Below are positions 1-8,764 of a stretch of 64,000 bases of DNA, in pieces (the stretch's first letter is position 1; every line of letters begins with the position of its first letter). The translations under genes were made by a program, and so were the position numbers. Under the pieces are notes generated by a model. The model was given only the letters and a program-made list of their open reading frames with translations. It was not told the DNA's origin and did no database searches. This stretch comes from Paenibacillus sp. DMB5 (GTDB lineage Bacteria > Bacillota > Bacilli > Paenibacillales > Paenibacillaceae): the NCBI RefSeq assembly GCF_001517085.1, contig NZ_LRAC01000126.1, forward strand, positions 36,605 to 100,604, read 5' to 3'.

Positions 1-2
1 TA

Positions 3-353
3 ACGCAGTGGGGGGCATCCGCTACAAATCCGTCCAAGAAATCGTCCTGGGGGCAGGAGGATTACCTGAATTCCCAGTTCCAAGCCATGTACAATAAATT
101 TGTGACCCAAGGCTACCCTGTCGTAATTGGTGAATTCGGCTCCATTGACAAAACAGCCTACGATTCCAGCAATAACGTTTACCGTGCAGCGTTTGCCAAG
201 GCGGTAACAGCAGCAGCGAAGAAATACAGCGCAGTACCGGTCTACTGGGACAATGGCTACAACGGCCAGCATGGCTTTGGTCTGTTCAACCGTACGAATA
301 ACACAGTAACGCAGCAAGGGATTATTAATGCAATTATGCAAGGGATGCAATAA
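3..353 (+). CDS. GH5 glycanase (endoglucanase-like), C-terminal part
   Basis: The window opens inside this gene; 116 codons remain, read in frame from base 3. It matches the end of a glycoside hydrolase family 5 catalytic barrel. The VVIGEFG segment (visible residues 40-46) carries the Glu expected to be the nucleophile, and VYWDNG (about residue 80-85) holds the Trp typical of the last barrel strand. Members hydrolyse beta-1,4-glucans, mannans or xyloglucan outside the cell; substrate cannot be told from this piece. The protein ends just after the barrel, so there is no C-terminal carbohydrate-binding module. The start, any signal peptide and any N-terminal domains lie outside the window. 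Confidence 0.85.
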   Translation, partial: TQWGASATNPSKKSSWGQEDYLNSQFQAMYNKFVTQGYPVVIGEFGSIDKTAYDSSNNVYRAAFAKAVTAAAKKYSAVPVYWDNGYNGQHGFGLFNRTNNTVTQQGIINAIMQGMQ

Positions 354-375
354 ACCTTAGAACGGGAATTTTATC

Positions 376-413
376 AAAACGGCGTAATCCTGTAATGGGG
401 CTGCGCCGTTTTT
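376..413 (+). terminator. Rho-independent terminator after the GH5 gene
   Basis: AAAACGGCG (376-384) pairs with CGCCGTTTTT (404-413), an eight- to nine-base stem ending in a T-run, 23 bases after the GH5 stop codon. Confidence 0.75.
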
Positions 414-500
414 CATAGAAAAAAGATTGATGGGCTGCTAATATGTTATATTAATGACAATAATTCCTGAAATTCCTGAAACTAGAAAGAGAGGCCGTCA

Positions 501-1664
501 ATGAAAATCTTGAAAAAGTTCATTCGAGCACTTGGGCTTGGCATTCTATTCATCGGGTTAATTCAGTCTAATCCATCCATCGTATCAGCAGCAGCAGGTA
601 AAGCACAGTCTTCCGCCTTACCTGTTATCCGGGTCTATCTTAACAACAATCAAATAACCTCTTCTTCAGGGGCTCCTTCCTTGGTGAACGGGACGGTCAT
701 GCTCCCGCTGGACAGCTTCTATTATATTAGTGGCTTAGCCGTTAAGTATGATAAACGTACGAAAGTGATTTCTATAGAAAACATGTTCACAAAAGGCAGC
801 ATGAAGGCCGGGGAACGAACTGCAACGGTTAACGGGAACAAGATTACTTATTCCGCAGCTCCTCAGCAGCTTAATAAGCAGTTGTACGTACCCCTGCGAT
901 TCGTTAATGATGCGATTGGAGGCACACTGAACTGGAAGACGGCCAGCCGTGAGGCGGTGATTGACTATCCGGAATTTGTTGGCGACGGCAGGACTAGCAA
1001 TGATGCGTATTTTATCAATGGGGTGAACGGAGCTGTATATAAACGGGATGCTGCAGGCGTTGTTCGTTCTATAGGAGTATCCGCAGCGGCCAAGCTTGAG
1101 CCGGGTTATATTGCTGCTACCCAGATTTCGTCCGTGCAAATGGCAGAAGATGCGGACCTGGTAACCATCCAGAATTCCAGCGGCGAGCCATCCATAAACC
1201 TGACGGTCATTAATCTTTTTGTGAAAAAAGGGGTCATTCTGCGCCAGTCATCCGGGCATTATTGGCAGTTTTCCCCCGACGATGTGAAGACGTACAACGG
1301 TAACGCGGTTATGAACGATGGCCATACGATCCGGCTGATTGCACCAGATGCTTCTGTTAAACAAACCTGGAATATCTCCAAGTTAGCAGGCACACCTGAT
1401 GTCAGCTATGCTATTGAAGCTATTGGCGAGAACTACTTAGTAGCCCGGTCATCTTCGGAAGGACTGCTGACACTAATTGATCTGGAAGCAAATAAAGCGA
1501 TACTGCTCTACACCGAGTTTGGTATTAACCCTACCGATATGCCGGGCTTCAAGAACGATGGCCTCCGGTTTACCGGAAGCGGCGGGAACGGGTCAGAGCT
1601 GCAGTTCGAATTCACGAACGGGAAGAAAGTGAAGACGGTGTTTAGTTATACATTGGGGGAATAG
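501..1664 (+). CDS. Secreted protein with copper amine oxidase N-terminal-like (stalk) domain
   Basis: A 387-residue exported protein. Residues 1-31 form a signal peptide (KKFIRA, then a hydrophobic core, then a VSAAAG cleavage region). Residues about 40-155 match the copper amine oxidase N-terminal-like domain, recognisable from paired VIRVYLNNN, VMLPLDSF, VNGNKITYSAAPQ and LYVPLRFVNDAIGGTLNW segments. These domains are abundant on Paenibacillus surface proteins and contain no copper site. The remaining 230 residues look like beta-rich repeats with no family I recognise. The start has GAGAGG ten bases upstream. Monocistronic between a terminator and weakly coding sequence. A structural or binding role at the cell surface is likely; the ligand is unknown. 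Confidence 0.75.
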   Translation: MKILKKFIRALGLGILFIGLIQSNPSIVSAAAGKAQSSALPVIRVYLNNNQITSSSGAPSLVNGTVMLPLDSFYYISGLAVKYDKRTKVISIENMFTKGSMKAGERTATVNGNKITYSAAPQQLNKQLYVPLRFVNDAIGGTLNWKTASREAVIDYPEFVGDGRTSNDAYFINGVNGAVYKRDAAGVVRSIGVSAAAKLEPGYIAATQISSVQMAEDADLVTIQNSSGEPSINLTVINLFVKKGVILRQSSGHYWQFSPDDVKTYNGNAVMNDGHTIRLIAPDASVKQTWNISKLAGTPDVSYAIEAIGENYLVARSSSEGLLTLIDLEANKAILLYTEFGINPTDMPGFKNDGLRFTGSGGNGSELQFEFTNGKKVKTVFSYTLGE

Positions 1665-1700
1665 TGATGACAAGTCGAAGATGACATCTTTGGGTTCAGA

Positions 1701-1955
1701 ATGTTCCGGGTAGCGGAGCTTCGCAAAATACTGGTCATCAGCAGCCTGAGAAAAACCGTCTATTATATAGACAACATGAAGAGCCTGCTAAATAATCTGG
1801 ATACCCAGGATAATGAACAGATTGAGCGTTCTTTTCAGCTGGCGCTGGAGAATTTGAATGAGCGGCTCAGGCTGCAGTTTAAGGGGATACGCAGAGTTGA
1901 TGGGGTATTTGGAGGTTTATGCCGGGGAGGGGCAGGACCTATAATCAGAATATAA
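1701..1955 (+). pseudogene. Possible gene remnant, short coiled-coil-like frame
   Basis: An 84-codon frame whose middle (about residues 22-65) looks protein-like: charged, amphipathic, rich in Leu, Asn and Glu. The last twenty residues look like out-of-frame translation (Gly/Arg rich). No convincing ribosome binding site precedes the ATG. It stops 12 bases before the next start. I do not recognise it. It may be a decayed gene or chance; treat as weak. Confidence 0.2.
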
Positions 1956-1966
1956 GAGGTGTATTA

Positions 1967-2299
1967 ATGTCAAGGAATGTAAGGTATATAACGTTTTTTG
2001 TGTTGGGTGCAGTACCGTTGCTTATCTATCCATTCGTTTTAATAGCCAACATTATGTCTTTAGCGGGAAGCTGGTCAGGGCAAGAAGAATCTATTTTAAA
2101 AGCAATCGTGATCTTATTCATAATACTTACGAGCTCATATCCTATAACCTATATTATTAGTTTAGTGCTGTATTTGATAAAAAAACTCAAAAACAAAAAC
2201 AAGAATGGTGCTGTACTGGTATCTAAGCTGCCTCTGTTGCCCTTGATTCATTTAGTTCTTGCTATTCTTGTGGGATGTTTATGGGCGCTCTTGGGTTGA
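1967..2299 (+). CDS. Small integral membrane protein, unknown function
   Basis: 110 residues with three strongly hydrophobic segments (about residues 7-33, 45-68 and 88-108) joined by a basic loop (LIKKLKNKNKN). The start at 1967 has AGAGGTG six bases upstream; an earlier in-frame ATG at 1919 lacks a site. The base composition is clearly more AT-rich than the sugar-utilisation genes further on. It is followed 18 bases later by another small membrane-anchored protein, so the two are probably co-transcribed. I do not recognise a family. Confidence 0.6.
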   Translation: MSRNVRYITFFVLGAVPLLIYPFVLIANIMSLAGSWSGQEESILKAIVILFIILTSSYPITYIISLVLYLIKKLKNKNKNGAVLVSKLPLLPLIHLVLAILVGCLWALLG

Positions 2300-2317
2300 G
2301 GTATGAAGGAGGAGTTT

Positions 2318-2704
2318 ATGAAGAGGAAAATCATCTATATGATTTCATTGATTCTACTGGTGACAATAATCATTGTAATGATCCTGCCTAAACGAGAAAT
2401 TGTTAAAGTTAGCCTCGTTTCCGACACAGCCACAATTACTTATACTGACGCTGAAAGCCTTCAAATTATCGGAGATGCCATAAGGACTGTAAAAAAAGTC
2501 CCCGGAGCTGTTGATGTAGGCCCACCCTCTTACCGGATGACCGTTACCTATGATGATTCTGAGGCTGTGCAATACAGCGTATACATGGATTTTGAAACCC
2601 AAAACGGCTTCCTTATTAAAGACAGCAATAGTGAGAGGATGCTGGATTTAAGAAAAAAAGAATTCGGAAGAACTGGCGGATCTGTTAGTGAAGTGAAGAT
2701 GTGA
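2318..2704 (+). CDS. Membrane-anchored small protein, unknown function
   Basis: 128 residues: a short basic N-terminus, one hydrophobic anchor (about residues 5-23, ISLILLVTIIIVMIL), then a hydrophilic, mixed alpha/beta domain facing outward. The start was set at 2318, seven bases after AAGGAGGAG; the upstream ATG at 2303 overlaps that site. There is no lipobox Cys. It follows the preceding membrane protein closely and ends before a strong terminator. No family recognised. Confidence 0.6.
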   Translation: MKRKIIYMISLILLVTIIIVMILPKREIVKVSLVSDTATITYTDAESLQIIGDAIRTVKKVPGAVDVGPPSYRMTVTYDDSEAVQYSVYMDFETQNGFLIKDSNSERMLDLRKKEFGRTGGSVSEVKM

Positions 2705-2715
2705 AGATGTAAAGG

Positions 2716-2749
2716 AAAAAGCTCCTGTGGCTGTCGCTGGAGCTTTTTT
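2716..2749 (+). terminator. Rho-independent terminator
   Basis: AAAAAGCTCC (2716-2725) pairs with GGAGCTTTTTT (2739-2749). It closes the 1967-2704 pair and may also act on the converging XRE gene, since both arms carry A/T runs. Confidence 0.8.
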
Positions 2750-2760
2750 GTTGTGGGTCA

Positions 2761-2979
2761 TTAGGTTGGCGGATAACGCTTGGGGGTGTCGGTCTGCCCT
2801 AATAAATAGTCTACGCTTACTTTGTGGAAATTGGCGAGTGTAATAAGGACAGCACTTGGAACGTCCAGGTTCCCGTTTTCGTAGCGGGAATAAGTGGTTT
2901 GTGTAATATGCAAAAGCTCAGCCATTTGCTGTTGCGTCAGGTCTTTGTCTTCGCGCAGATTGCGAATTCTTGTGTACAT
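2761..2979 (-). CDS. XRE-family transcriptional regulator (short HTH repressor)
   Basis: 72 residues, almost entirely one HTH_3 domain: RIRNLREDKDLTQQQMAELL, then the recognition helix ITQTTYSRYENGN, then a VSVDYLLG tail. Such single-domain Cro/CI-like proteins bind short palindromes as dimers. The start at 2979 follows GGTGAT on the minus strand; a longer frame from 3021 would run through the operator region and is less likely. Upstream, two 17-bp palindromes sit between this gene and a divergent DUF6809 gene, so it probably controls itself and that gene. Confidence 0.85.
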   Translation of the reverse strand: MYTRIRNLREDKDLTQQQMAELLHITQTTYSRYENGNLDVPSAVLITLANFHKVSVDYLLGQTDTPKRYPPT

Positions 2980-3005
2980 AGAGATCACCCATGGCAAGTT
3001 TACTT

Positions 3006-3047
3006 TATGCGAAAAATGCATATTGTTATTTATGCGTTTTTCGCATA
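3006..3047. promoter_or_regulatory. Twin palindromic operator of the XRE regulator
   Basis: Two 17-bp palindromes lie in tandem: TATGCGAAAAATGCATA (3006-3022) and TATGCGTTTTTCGCATA (3031-3047), centre to centre 25 bp. Both follow TATGC-7-GCATA. They are also near-perfect inverted copies of each other. Their place between divergent genes next to an HTH repressor makes them its likely binding sites. Confidence 0.65.
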
Positions 3048-3051
3048 AAAT
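3023..3051 (+). promoter_or_regulatory. Predicted promoter for the DUF6809 gene
   Basis: TTGTTA (3023-3028) and TAAAAT (3046-3051) are separated by 17 bp. The second palindromic operator lies inside the spacer and touches the -10 box, which fits direct repression. Confidence 0.5.
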
Positions 3052-3094
3052 TTATACAAAGCACGAGTTTGCTACTTAAGTAAAGGGAGGCCTG

Positions 3095-3367
3095 ATGGAA
3101 ATTATCCTCGAAGATTTCTATTATGGAAAGCTACATCCGAATGAGTTAGTTAAGCCAAATAATCCGGAAATTCAACAACTTAACCGGAAAATTGCAGATG
3201 CTTTGCAGAAGCTACAACAGAACTTAGGTGATCGGGATTTGGAACAATTAGAGAAATTGCTTGAATTGCAAATAGAGATGGATTCTTTACAGTCGGCATT
3301 ATCTTTTATTCAGGGGTATAAGATTGGTGCTTTGATGATGATTGAGGTGCTTAGTGGGGGAGAATGA
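3095..3367 (+). CDS. DUF6809-like small protein
   Basis: 90 residues, mostly helical and charged. The opening (LEDFYYGKLHPNE, then NRKIADALQKL) resembles the short DUF6809 proteins common in Firmicute accessory and phage-like regions. No catalytic motif is visible. The start has AAGGGAGG seven bases upstream. It is divergent from the XRE repressor across two operators, so expression is probably held off by that protein. Role unknown. Confidence 0.55.
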   Translation: MEIILEDFYYGKLHPNELVKPNNPEIQQLNRKIADALQKLQQNLGDRDLEQLEKLLELQIEMDSLQSALSFIQGYKIGALMMIEVLSGGE

Positions 3368-3653
3368 GATTGGGGTGGCATAGGGACATAGTGCTGTACC
3401 GTGGCGGAGGGATTTTCGTAAAATTGGTCGATTATTCAACGGTTGAATGCCATGATTGAACGAGAGCTAGATTTTTTAGGAGAAAAATAAAAAGAGGCGA
3501 ACGGAACTTTTTGTTAATTCAGCATTAGGACGGAAAGAGGACCCAATAATCTTGCTTTGTACCTTCAGTGTTTGGAAGAAAAATACTTTTATTGACTATT
3601 TGGGAGTAAGATATATAGAGCAGGGAATTTAAGTTGGATGGAGGGTTCGGGTT

Positions 3654-4301
3654 ATGGCAGACAAAAAAATTGGAGCAAGCGATTATCTTGGGTTAGGTTT
3701 GTATGCATTTGCAGGATTCGGCCTTGAAGTTGTACTGTCAATGCTTTTGCCTGAAATATTTGGGGTTAAATGGTCTGAATACACCCTGATTCATCATTGC
3801 ATACACTGGTTGCTTACATGTATTTTGTGGGCAAGTACGGCGCTATTTCTGATAAGGCTTTCAAGGAAAAAATATTCCTTTTATGTTATGAAGTTAAATG
3901 AAGCGCCGGACTCCAAGGGATGGTTACTTGCGATTTTAGTTTCTGTTATAGCTATAACAGCTACGACTATTGTATGGGGCGGCTTGAAGCCGGTTCAAGA
4001 ATACGATGGTATCGTTACATTCGTTTTTCAGAATATCTATTATTTGTTTGAAGCAGCCTTGATTCTTCTAACAATTGCTTTTGGTCAAAAGTTTGGTGAA
4101 ATGCTCTTAAAAAGAGGCGGTCTGCCCTATGGAGGGATTTTTCTTGCGCTCACATGGGGACTCATACACATTTTGCTGCAGGGAAGTGAAACAGGTGTCT
4201 ATGCTTTCTTCATGTCGATTCTATACGGCCTTGTATACATATTATTAAAAAAGAATATCCGGTATTCGTATATGATGATTGCGATTGTATTTATTTTATA
4301 A
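3654..4301 (+). CDS. Multi-pass membrane protein, CPBP-like
   Basis: 215 residues with about six membrane segments. The last third (FEAALILL, then LTWGLIHILLQG) is reminiscent of the CPBP (Abi/CAAX-like) membrane protease fold, in which an EExxxR motif and later His residues form the active site. Here the EExxxR motif is not evident, though the His in GLIHI is kept, so if it belongs to the family it may be inactive. The start has GGAGGG upstream. The gene lies in the AT-rich accessory block. Confidence 0.45.
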   Translation: MADKKIGASDYLGLGLYAFAGFGLEVVLSMLLPEIFGVKWSEYTLIHHCIHWLLTCILWASTALFLIRLSRKKYSFYVMKLNEAPDSKGWLLAILVSVIAITATTIVWGGLKPVQEYDGIVTFVFQNIYYLFEAALILLTIAFGQKFGEMLLKRGGLPYGGIFLALTWGLIHILLQGSETGVYAFFMSILYGLVYILLKKNIRYSYMMIAIVFIL

Positions 4302-4383
4302 TTATTTAATGTGGACTTTATACGGATATCTGTCTTAAAGGGTTAATTGAATAAGATTACTAAATAATAGGGGATGGTTAAAT

Positions 4384-4665
4384 ATGAAAAAAATTGTTAG
4401 ACAAGTAATTCATGAATGGAATCCTTTCGGTTTATTTCCACATGCACCTGTTGATGAATTTGATTCAGAAATTGAAGAAGTCGCTCTTTCTCTAACAGAT
4501 GCTACTACAGTCGAAGAATTAGCAAGAAGAATACAAGATATATTTTCTTCCAGTTTTGGTGAGCCATTTGGGTATGAGGAATGTTTTAATACGGCTAACC
4601 GGATATGGGAGCTTGCAGAGAGTTATTTAAAGGGAGGTGAGCATTATAGTGAATGCAAAAAATGA
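4384..4665 (+). CDS. DUF1871 family protein
   Basis: 93 residues matching the DUF1871 (YugE-like) family: VRQVIHEWNPFGLFP near the N-terminus, then DEFDSEIEEVA, then a helical bundle ending in WELAESYLKGG. The family is small, soluble and of unknown function, and is often found beside toxin-immunity or accessory genes. Its 3' end overlaps the following alpha/beta hydrolase start by 17 bases, implying co-translation. Confidence 0.7.
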   Translation: MKKIVRQVIHEWNPFGLFPHAPVDEFDSEIEEVALSLTDATTVEELARRIQDIFSSSFGEPFGYEECFNTANRIWELAESYLKGGEHYSECKK

Positions 4666-5584
4666 GATCGCAGAAGCAATTGGAATTAAACTTCCTCATA
4701 CCGTACCTGGTATCGAGTATCGACTGCTAAACTCCACAAAGGAAGAAGGGTATACAAGACAATTAATTGAGTATGATTCTTACGGAGACAAGGTTATTGC
4801 TTTTCTTTTGCTTCCGGAAATACTTGATAAAAACCCAGCGATTCTAATTAATCACCAGCACAATAGGGAGCATCATTTAGGAAAGAGCGAAGTTTGCGGA
4901 TTAGCAGGAAATCCTTTGCAGGCTTTCGGACCTGAATTGGTCAAAAAGGGATTTGTTGTGTTAGCTCCTGACTCAATATGCTTTGAGGAGAGACGTAAAA
5001 ATGCACACGGAACTGAACCTGTCTCAGAAGACGGTGACTTTTGGCAGCATTATAATGAAATGTGCTATCGAATAATAAAAGGCGATTTTTTGATGAAAAA
5101 AGTGATCGATGATGCCATGAATGGTATAACTTTGCTTTCTAATCTTCCTTTTGTTGACAATCAATGTATTGGCACACTTGGACATTCATATGGTGGTAAT
5201 ACTGTTCTATTTCTTTCTGCATTAGATGAACGAATAGCTTTTAGCTGTGCCAGCGGCAGTGCTTGTACTTACGAAAATCGCATGATGAACAATGTCGGGA
5301 TTGAAATGGCGAGCGTAATTCCGAACTTCCACAGCAAATACGATATATATGATCTAGTATCCTGTATTGCACCAAGACGACTGCTTATTGTTTCTGCGGA
5401 TGATGATAAATATTCAAGAGATGCGTCATATATCGTTGAAAAAGCCAGCCCGGCCTATTTAGAACTGAAAGCTTTACATAACCTGTACCACAAGAGATAT
5501 CAAGGTGGTCATGGACTGACGAAAGAAAGATTTGATTATATTATTGATTGGCTTAATTCGAATGGGAAACAAGGCATGGAATAA
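4649..5584 (+). CDS. Alpha/beta hydrolase, dienelactone hydrolase-like esterase
   Basis: 311 residues with an alpha/beta hydrolase fold. GTLGHSYGGNT supplies the nucleophile elbow (Ser in GHSYG), VSADDDKYSRD the likely acid, and GGHGLT the catalytic His near the C-terminus. An early strand NPAILINHQHN fits the oxyanion region. There is no signal peptide, so it acts in the cytoplasm on an unknown ester. The GTG at 4649 was chosen because GGAGGTGA lies eight bases upstream; it overlaps the end of the DUF1871 gene. Its architecture resembles the esterase at 40089, though sequence similarity is low. Confidence 0.75.
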   Translation: MNAKNEIAEAIGIKLPHTVPGIEYRLLNSTKEEGYTRQLIEYDSYGDKVIAFLLLPEILDKNPAILINHQHNREHHLGKSEVCGLAGNPLQAFGPELVKKGFVVLAPDSICFEERRKNAHGTEPVSEDGDFWQHYNEMCYRIIKGDFLMKKVIDDAMNGITLLSNLPFVDNQCIGTLGHSYGGNTVLFLSALDERIAFSCASGSACTYENRMMNNVGIEMASVIPNFHSKYDIYDLVSCIAPRRLLIVSADDDKYSRDASYIVEKASPAYLELKALHNLYHKRYQGGHGLTKERFDYIIDWLNSNGKQGME

Positions 5585-5734
5585 GCCCGCATCATAAAAG
5601 TAAATAAAATATTGAAGCTAAAACCTCATTATTTAAGCAATCCATTTTGTTCACTATGCGCTTTCCCCCGCCAAATTGGGTAAACTAACCCTAGACGTAC
5701 TTTACCCAAATCAGCCGAAATGAGGGGATACCCC

Positions 5735-7843
5735 ATGACAACTCAAAATGCACCCAATAGATTAATTAACGAAAAATCACCCTACCTGCTTCAGCACGCC
5801 CACAACCCCGTGGATTGGTATCCATGGGGTGAGGAGGCTTTTGCCAAGGCGCAGGCGGAGAACAAGCCGATCTTTTTATCCGTCGGCTATTCGACTTGTC
5901 ATTGGTGTCACGTAATGGAGCGCGAATCCTTCGAGGACAAGGATGTTGCCAAGTTCCTCAACGACCACTTTGTAGCCATCAAAGTCGACCGCGAGGAGCG
6001 GCCGGATATTGACGGGCTGTATATGTCGGTGTGTCAGGCGCTGACCGGGAGCGGGGGGTGGCCGCTGACGGTGCTGCTGACGCCGGAGAAGAAGCCGTTT
6101 TATGCGGGGACGTATTTCCCGAAACGGCGGATGCTGGGGCGGATCGGGCTGATGGATATTCTGGAGCAGATTCATACGAAGTGGGAGCAGGACGGCGATG
6201 CGCTGGATCAGCTCGGCGATGAGCTACTCGCAAGCTTACAGGAGCTGGACCGCAAGAATGCCCAGCAGGCAGGCGGGGTTAGCGGAGCGCTGCCCGGTGA
6301 AGAGCTGCTGCATGAAGCATTCTCGCTATACCAGCGGCAGTTCGATGAGGAATATGGCGGGTTCGGCAATGCGCCGAAGTTCCCGACGCCACATAACCTT
6401 TCGTTCCTGCTGGCGTATAGCCAGACTTATCAGCAGCCGGAAGCGCTGCGGATGGTAGAGAAAACGCTGGACAGTATGTTCCGCGGCGGAATTTACGATC
6501 ACATCGGCTTCGGATTCTCCCGCTACTCTACAGACCGGGAGTGGCTAGTGCCGCATTTTGAGAAAATGCTCTACGATAACGCGCTGCTGGCCATCGCTTA
6601 TCTGGAGGCTTTCCAGATTACCGGGAAGCCGCTGTATGCGGAGATTGCCGAGCAGATCTTTACGTATGTGCGGCGTGATATGACTTCGCCTGAAGGGGCA
6701 TTTTATTCTGCTGAGGATGCGGATTCCGAAGGAGTGGAAGGCAAGTTCTATGTCTTCACCCGCGATGAGCTGGCCGAGGCGCTGGATCTGGAGGATATGC
6801 ACTCCTACTGCCATGTGTACGGTATTACACCTGAAGGTAATTTTGAGGGTGCAAATATTCCGAACCTGCTGCAGGGTCTTCCGGAGGATATGGCTGAACG
6901 GATGGGCATGAATCCGCTTGGCATGAAGACGCGGACCGGGGAGTGGCGCGAGAAGCTGTTCGCTTACCGGGAGGAGCGGATTCATCCGCTGAAGGATGAT
7001 AAGGTGCTTACCGCCTGGAACGGACTGATGATCGCGGCGCTGGCGAAAGGCGCAAAGGCGCTGCAAAAGCCGGAGTATGCCAAGGCCGCAGCAGCGGCGG
7101 CGGATTTCATCTGGGAGCAGCTGCGCCGGCGTGAGGATGGCCGCCTCTTGGCCCGTTACCGTGACGGGGAAGCAGCGATTCCGGCCTATGTGGATGATTA
7201 TGCCTTCCTGATCTGGGGCCTGACTGAGCTGTATGAAGCAACAGGCCAAGTGCTCCATCTGGACCGGGCGCTGCAGCTGAAGGACGGATTGCTTGCGCTG
7301 TTCAGCGACGAGGAAGGCGGCGGGTTCTTCTTCACCGGCATAGACGGTGAAGAGCTGCCGATCCGCTCCAAGGAACTGTACGACGGTGCGCTTCCGTCCG
7401 GCAACTCTGTAGCAGCCAAACAGCTGTACAAGCTGTCGGTGATTACGCAGGATGTAGAGCTGAAGGCAGTAGCTGAGCGAACCGCAGCAGTGCTGGCTTC
7501 TGCGGCGGGAGAATATCCGCCGGGTTACTCGATGTACCTGCAGGCGCATCTGGCACTGTTGTCCGGCGGACGCGAATGGGTGCTGTCCGGCAAGCTGGAG
7601 GACCCGGTGCTGCATGGCATGCTGGCCCAGGTCCAGCAAGCCTACCTGCCGGATGCCTCCCTGATCGTCAACTATGCAGGCGGTGACGGCGAAGAACTGC
7701 ACAAGCTTCTGCCTCATCTGGAGGATAAGCCGGCTGTGGACGGGCAGGCTACGGCTTACGAATGCCGTAATTTTGCCTGCCATGCCCCGCTTACCAGTCT
7801 TGAGGCAGTCAAAGAGCTACTGGCCACCGGCCGGCAGGTGTAA
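5735..7843 (+). CDS. Thioredoxin domain-containing protein, DUF255 (YyaL-like)
   Basis: 702 residues, the usual length for the YyaL/SPATA20 family. Residues 1-165 form a thioredoxin-like DUF255 domain with the opening [21 protein letters not shown] and the CHWCH motif (Cys55 and Cys58). The rest is an (alpha/alpha)6 barrel resembling N-acylglucosamine 2-epimerase-type hydrolases ([23 protein letters not shown]). The biochemical role of the family is not firmly known; redox or nucleoside-sugar processing has been proposed. The start at 5735 follows GAGGGG; the ATG at 5720 is upstream of that site. A terminator follows directly. Confidence 0.9.
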   Translation: MTTQNAPNRLINEKSPYLLQHAHNPVDWYPWGEEAFAKAQAENKPIFLSVGYSTCHWCHVMERESFEDKDVAKFLNDHFVAIKVDREERPDIDGLYMSVCQALTGSGGWPLTVLLTPEKKPFYAGTYFPKRRMLGRIGLMDILEQIHTKWEQDGDALDQLGDELLASLQELDRKNAQQAGGVSGALPGEELLHEAFSLYQRQFDEEYGGFGNAPKFPTPHNLSFLLAYSQTYQQPEALRMVEKTLDSMFRGGIYDHIGFGFSRYSTDREWLVPHFEKMLYDNALLAIAYLEAFQITGKPLYAEIAEQIFTYVRRDMTSPEGAFYSAEDADSEGVEGKFYVFTRDELAEALDLEDMHSYCHVYGITPEGNFEGANIPNLLQGLPEDMAERMGMNPLGMKTRTGEWREKLFAYREERIHPLKDDKVLTAWNGLMIAALAKGAKALQKPEYAKAAAAAADFIWEQLRRREDGRLLARYRDGEAAIPAYVDDYAFLIWGLTELYEATGQVLHLDRALQLKDGLLALFSDEEGGGFFFTGIDGEELPIRSKELYDGALPSGNSVAAKQLYKLSVITQDVELKAVAERTAAVLASAAGEYPPGYSMYLQAHLALLSGGREWVLSGKLEDPVLHGMLAQVQQAYLPDASLIVNYAGGDGEELHKLLPHLEDKPAVDGQATAYECRNFACHAPLTSLEAVKELLATGRQV

Positions 7844-7856
7844 TAGAAACACAGAA

Positions 7857-7887
7857 GGGACAGCCCGCAATGGGGCTGCCCCTTTTT
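7857..7887 (+). terminator. Rho-independent terminator after the DUF255 gene
   Basis: GGGACAGCCC (7857-7866) pairs with GGGCTGCCCC (7873-7882) with one mismatch and is followed by TTTTT. Confidence 0.75.
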
Positions 7888-7915
7888 CCCTTGATTTCCC
7901 ACCCGGCCTGCTACC

Positions 7916-8701
7916 TCAGGTAAACTGTGCATAAAAAGAATCCCGCGGCATCGCTGCAGACAGCCTGCGCCACTGGGCCTGGAGCTCGGCGATAACGGCT
8001 TTGCCGGGCCAGCCGGCAGGCAACAGCTCATCCGGCAGGGAAGGGTCGGCCATGATCAGGCCGCTCATTTCCTCGCCGATCTGCAGGAACAGCAGGAACA
8101 GCGGCAGTGCTTCGCCAGTGCGGATGGCTTCATCTGCAAGCGGGATAAACTCCCGGTTGATCCAGGCGCTTTTGTCTAAGTAAAGTGCTTCGAGCTTATC
8201 CAGCTGCCAGATGTCCCAGGCCTTGGCGGGCGTGATGGTTCCTTCCGCAAACTCGCCGCGCAGAATGGAGACATTGCCGGTGAGCTGCAGGCTCTCCACA
8301 TAGTCCGTCACTTCGCGGCGGTAATTCCAGGGGGAGATGTAGACACTGTTATACAAAAGTCCATAACCAAGCTGCAGAATAGCAGTACGAAAAGCATCCC
8401 GTTTCTTGCGCTCCTGCTCCGGCACTTCGAGCATAACCACGTCCCAGGTATGATCCCACTGCTGCTCATAACGGGCCGGTTTGCTGTTAATGGACTTGAT
8501 GTAAGCCCGTCCGGCAGAGGTGATGCAGTACAGGGAACGGGCCGGTGAGGCGATGTAGCCCTCTTTTTTCAGACGGGACAGGCTGTTGCGGATATAGGTA
8601 GAGGTGTAGCCTCTTTGTTCATAAATTTCGACAAATTGCTGGGCGCCCATCCGGTCCACGCGGGACAGCAGGAAGAGCATGGTTTTTTCGACAGACAGCA
8701 C
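7916..8701 (-). CDS. PaaX-family transcriptional regulator
   Basis: 261 residues. Residues 1-70 form a winged helix (VEKTMLFLLSRV, YIRNSLSRLKKEGYI), followed by the PaaX central domain (WDVVMLEVPEQERKKRDAFRTAILQLGYGLLYNSVYISP) and a helical C-terminal domain. PaaX of E. coli represses phenylacetate catabolism in response to phenylacetyl-CoA; no such pathway lies here, so the ligand is unknown. It is divergent from a UPF0173 metallo-hydrolase, with a spaced inverted repeat over both promoters, suggesting autoregulation and control of that neighbour. Confidence 0.85.
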   Translation of the reverse strand: MLSVEKTMLFLLSRVDRMGAQQFVEIYEQRGYTSTYIRNSLSRLKKEGYIASPARSLYCITSAGRAYIKSINSKPARYEQQWDHTWDVVMLEVPEQERKKRDAFRTAILQLGYGLLYNSVYISPWNYRREVTDYVESLQLTGNVSILRGEFAEGTITPAKAWDIWQLDKLEALYLDKSAWINREFIPLADEAIRTGEALPLFLLFLQIGEEMSGLIMADPSLPDELLPAGWPGKAVIAELQAQWRRLSAAMPRDSFYAQFT

Positions 8702-8716
8702 GTGCTCACGCCTCTC

Positions 8717-8745
8717 TTGACAGGTAGTGATAACGAATATATTAT
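8717..8745 (+). promoter_or_regulatory. Predicted promoter for the UPF0173 hydrolase
   Basis: TTGACA (8717-8722), a 17-bp spacer and TATTAT (8740-8745) make a near-consensus promoter. The implied leader is about 155 bases. The left arm of the PaaX-type repeat lies in its spacer. Confidence 0.65.
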
Positions 8746-8764
8746 AAATATAGACGTTCGTTAT
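8730..8764. promoter_or_regulatory. Likely PaaX-family operator
   Basis: A perfect 8-bp inverted repeat, ATAACGAA (8730-8737) and TTCGTTAT (8757-8764), separated by 19 bp. Widely spaced half-sites are typical of PaaX regulators. A minus-strand promoter for the regulator (TTTTCA near 8764-8769, TATAAT at 8746-8741) also overlaps it. Confidence 0.55.

Noticed and set aside
3368..3653. Search for a gene in the gap after DUF6809
   Set aside because: A short stretch near 3425-3490 reads RLNAMIERELDFLGEK but has a stop just upstream and no start with a ribosome site; too little to call even as a remnant.
6545..7783. A 412-codon open frame on the minus strand opposite the DUF255 gene
   Set aside because: Its product is His/Arg/Gln-rich without domains, and the plus-strand frame is a full, conserved protein. 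High GC at codon third positions opens the opposite frame.
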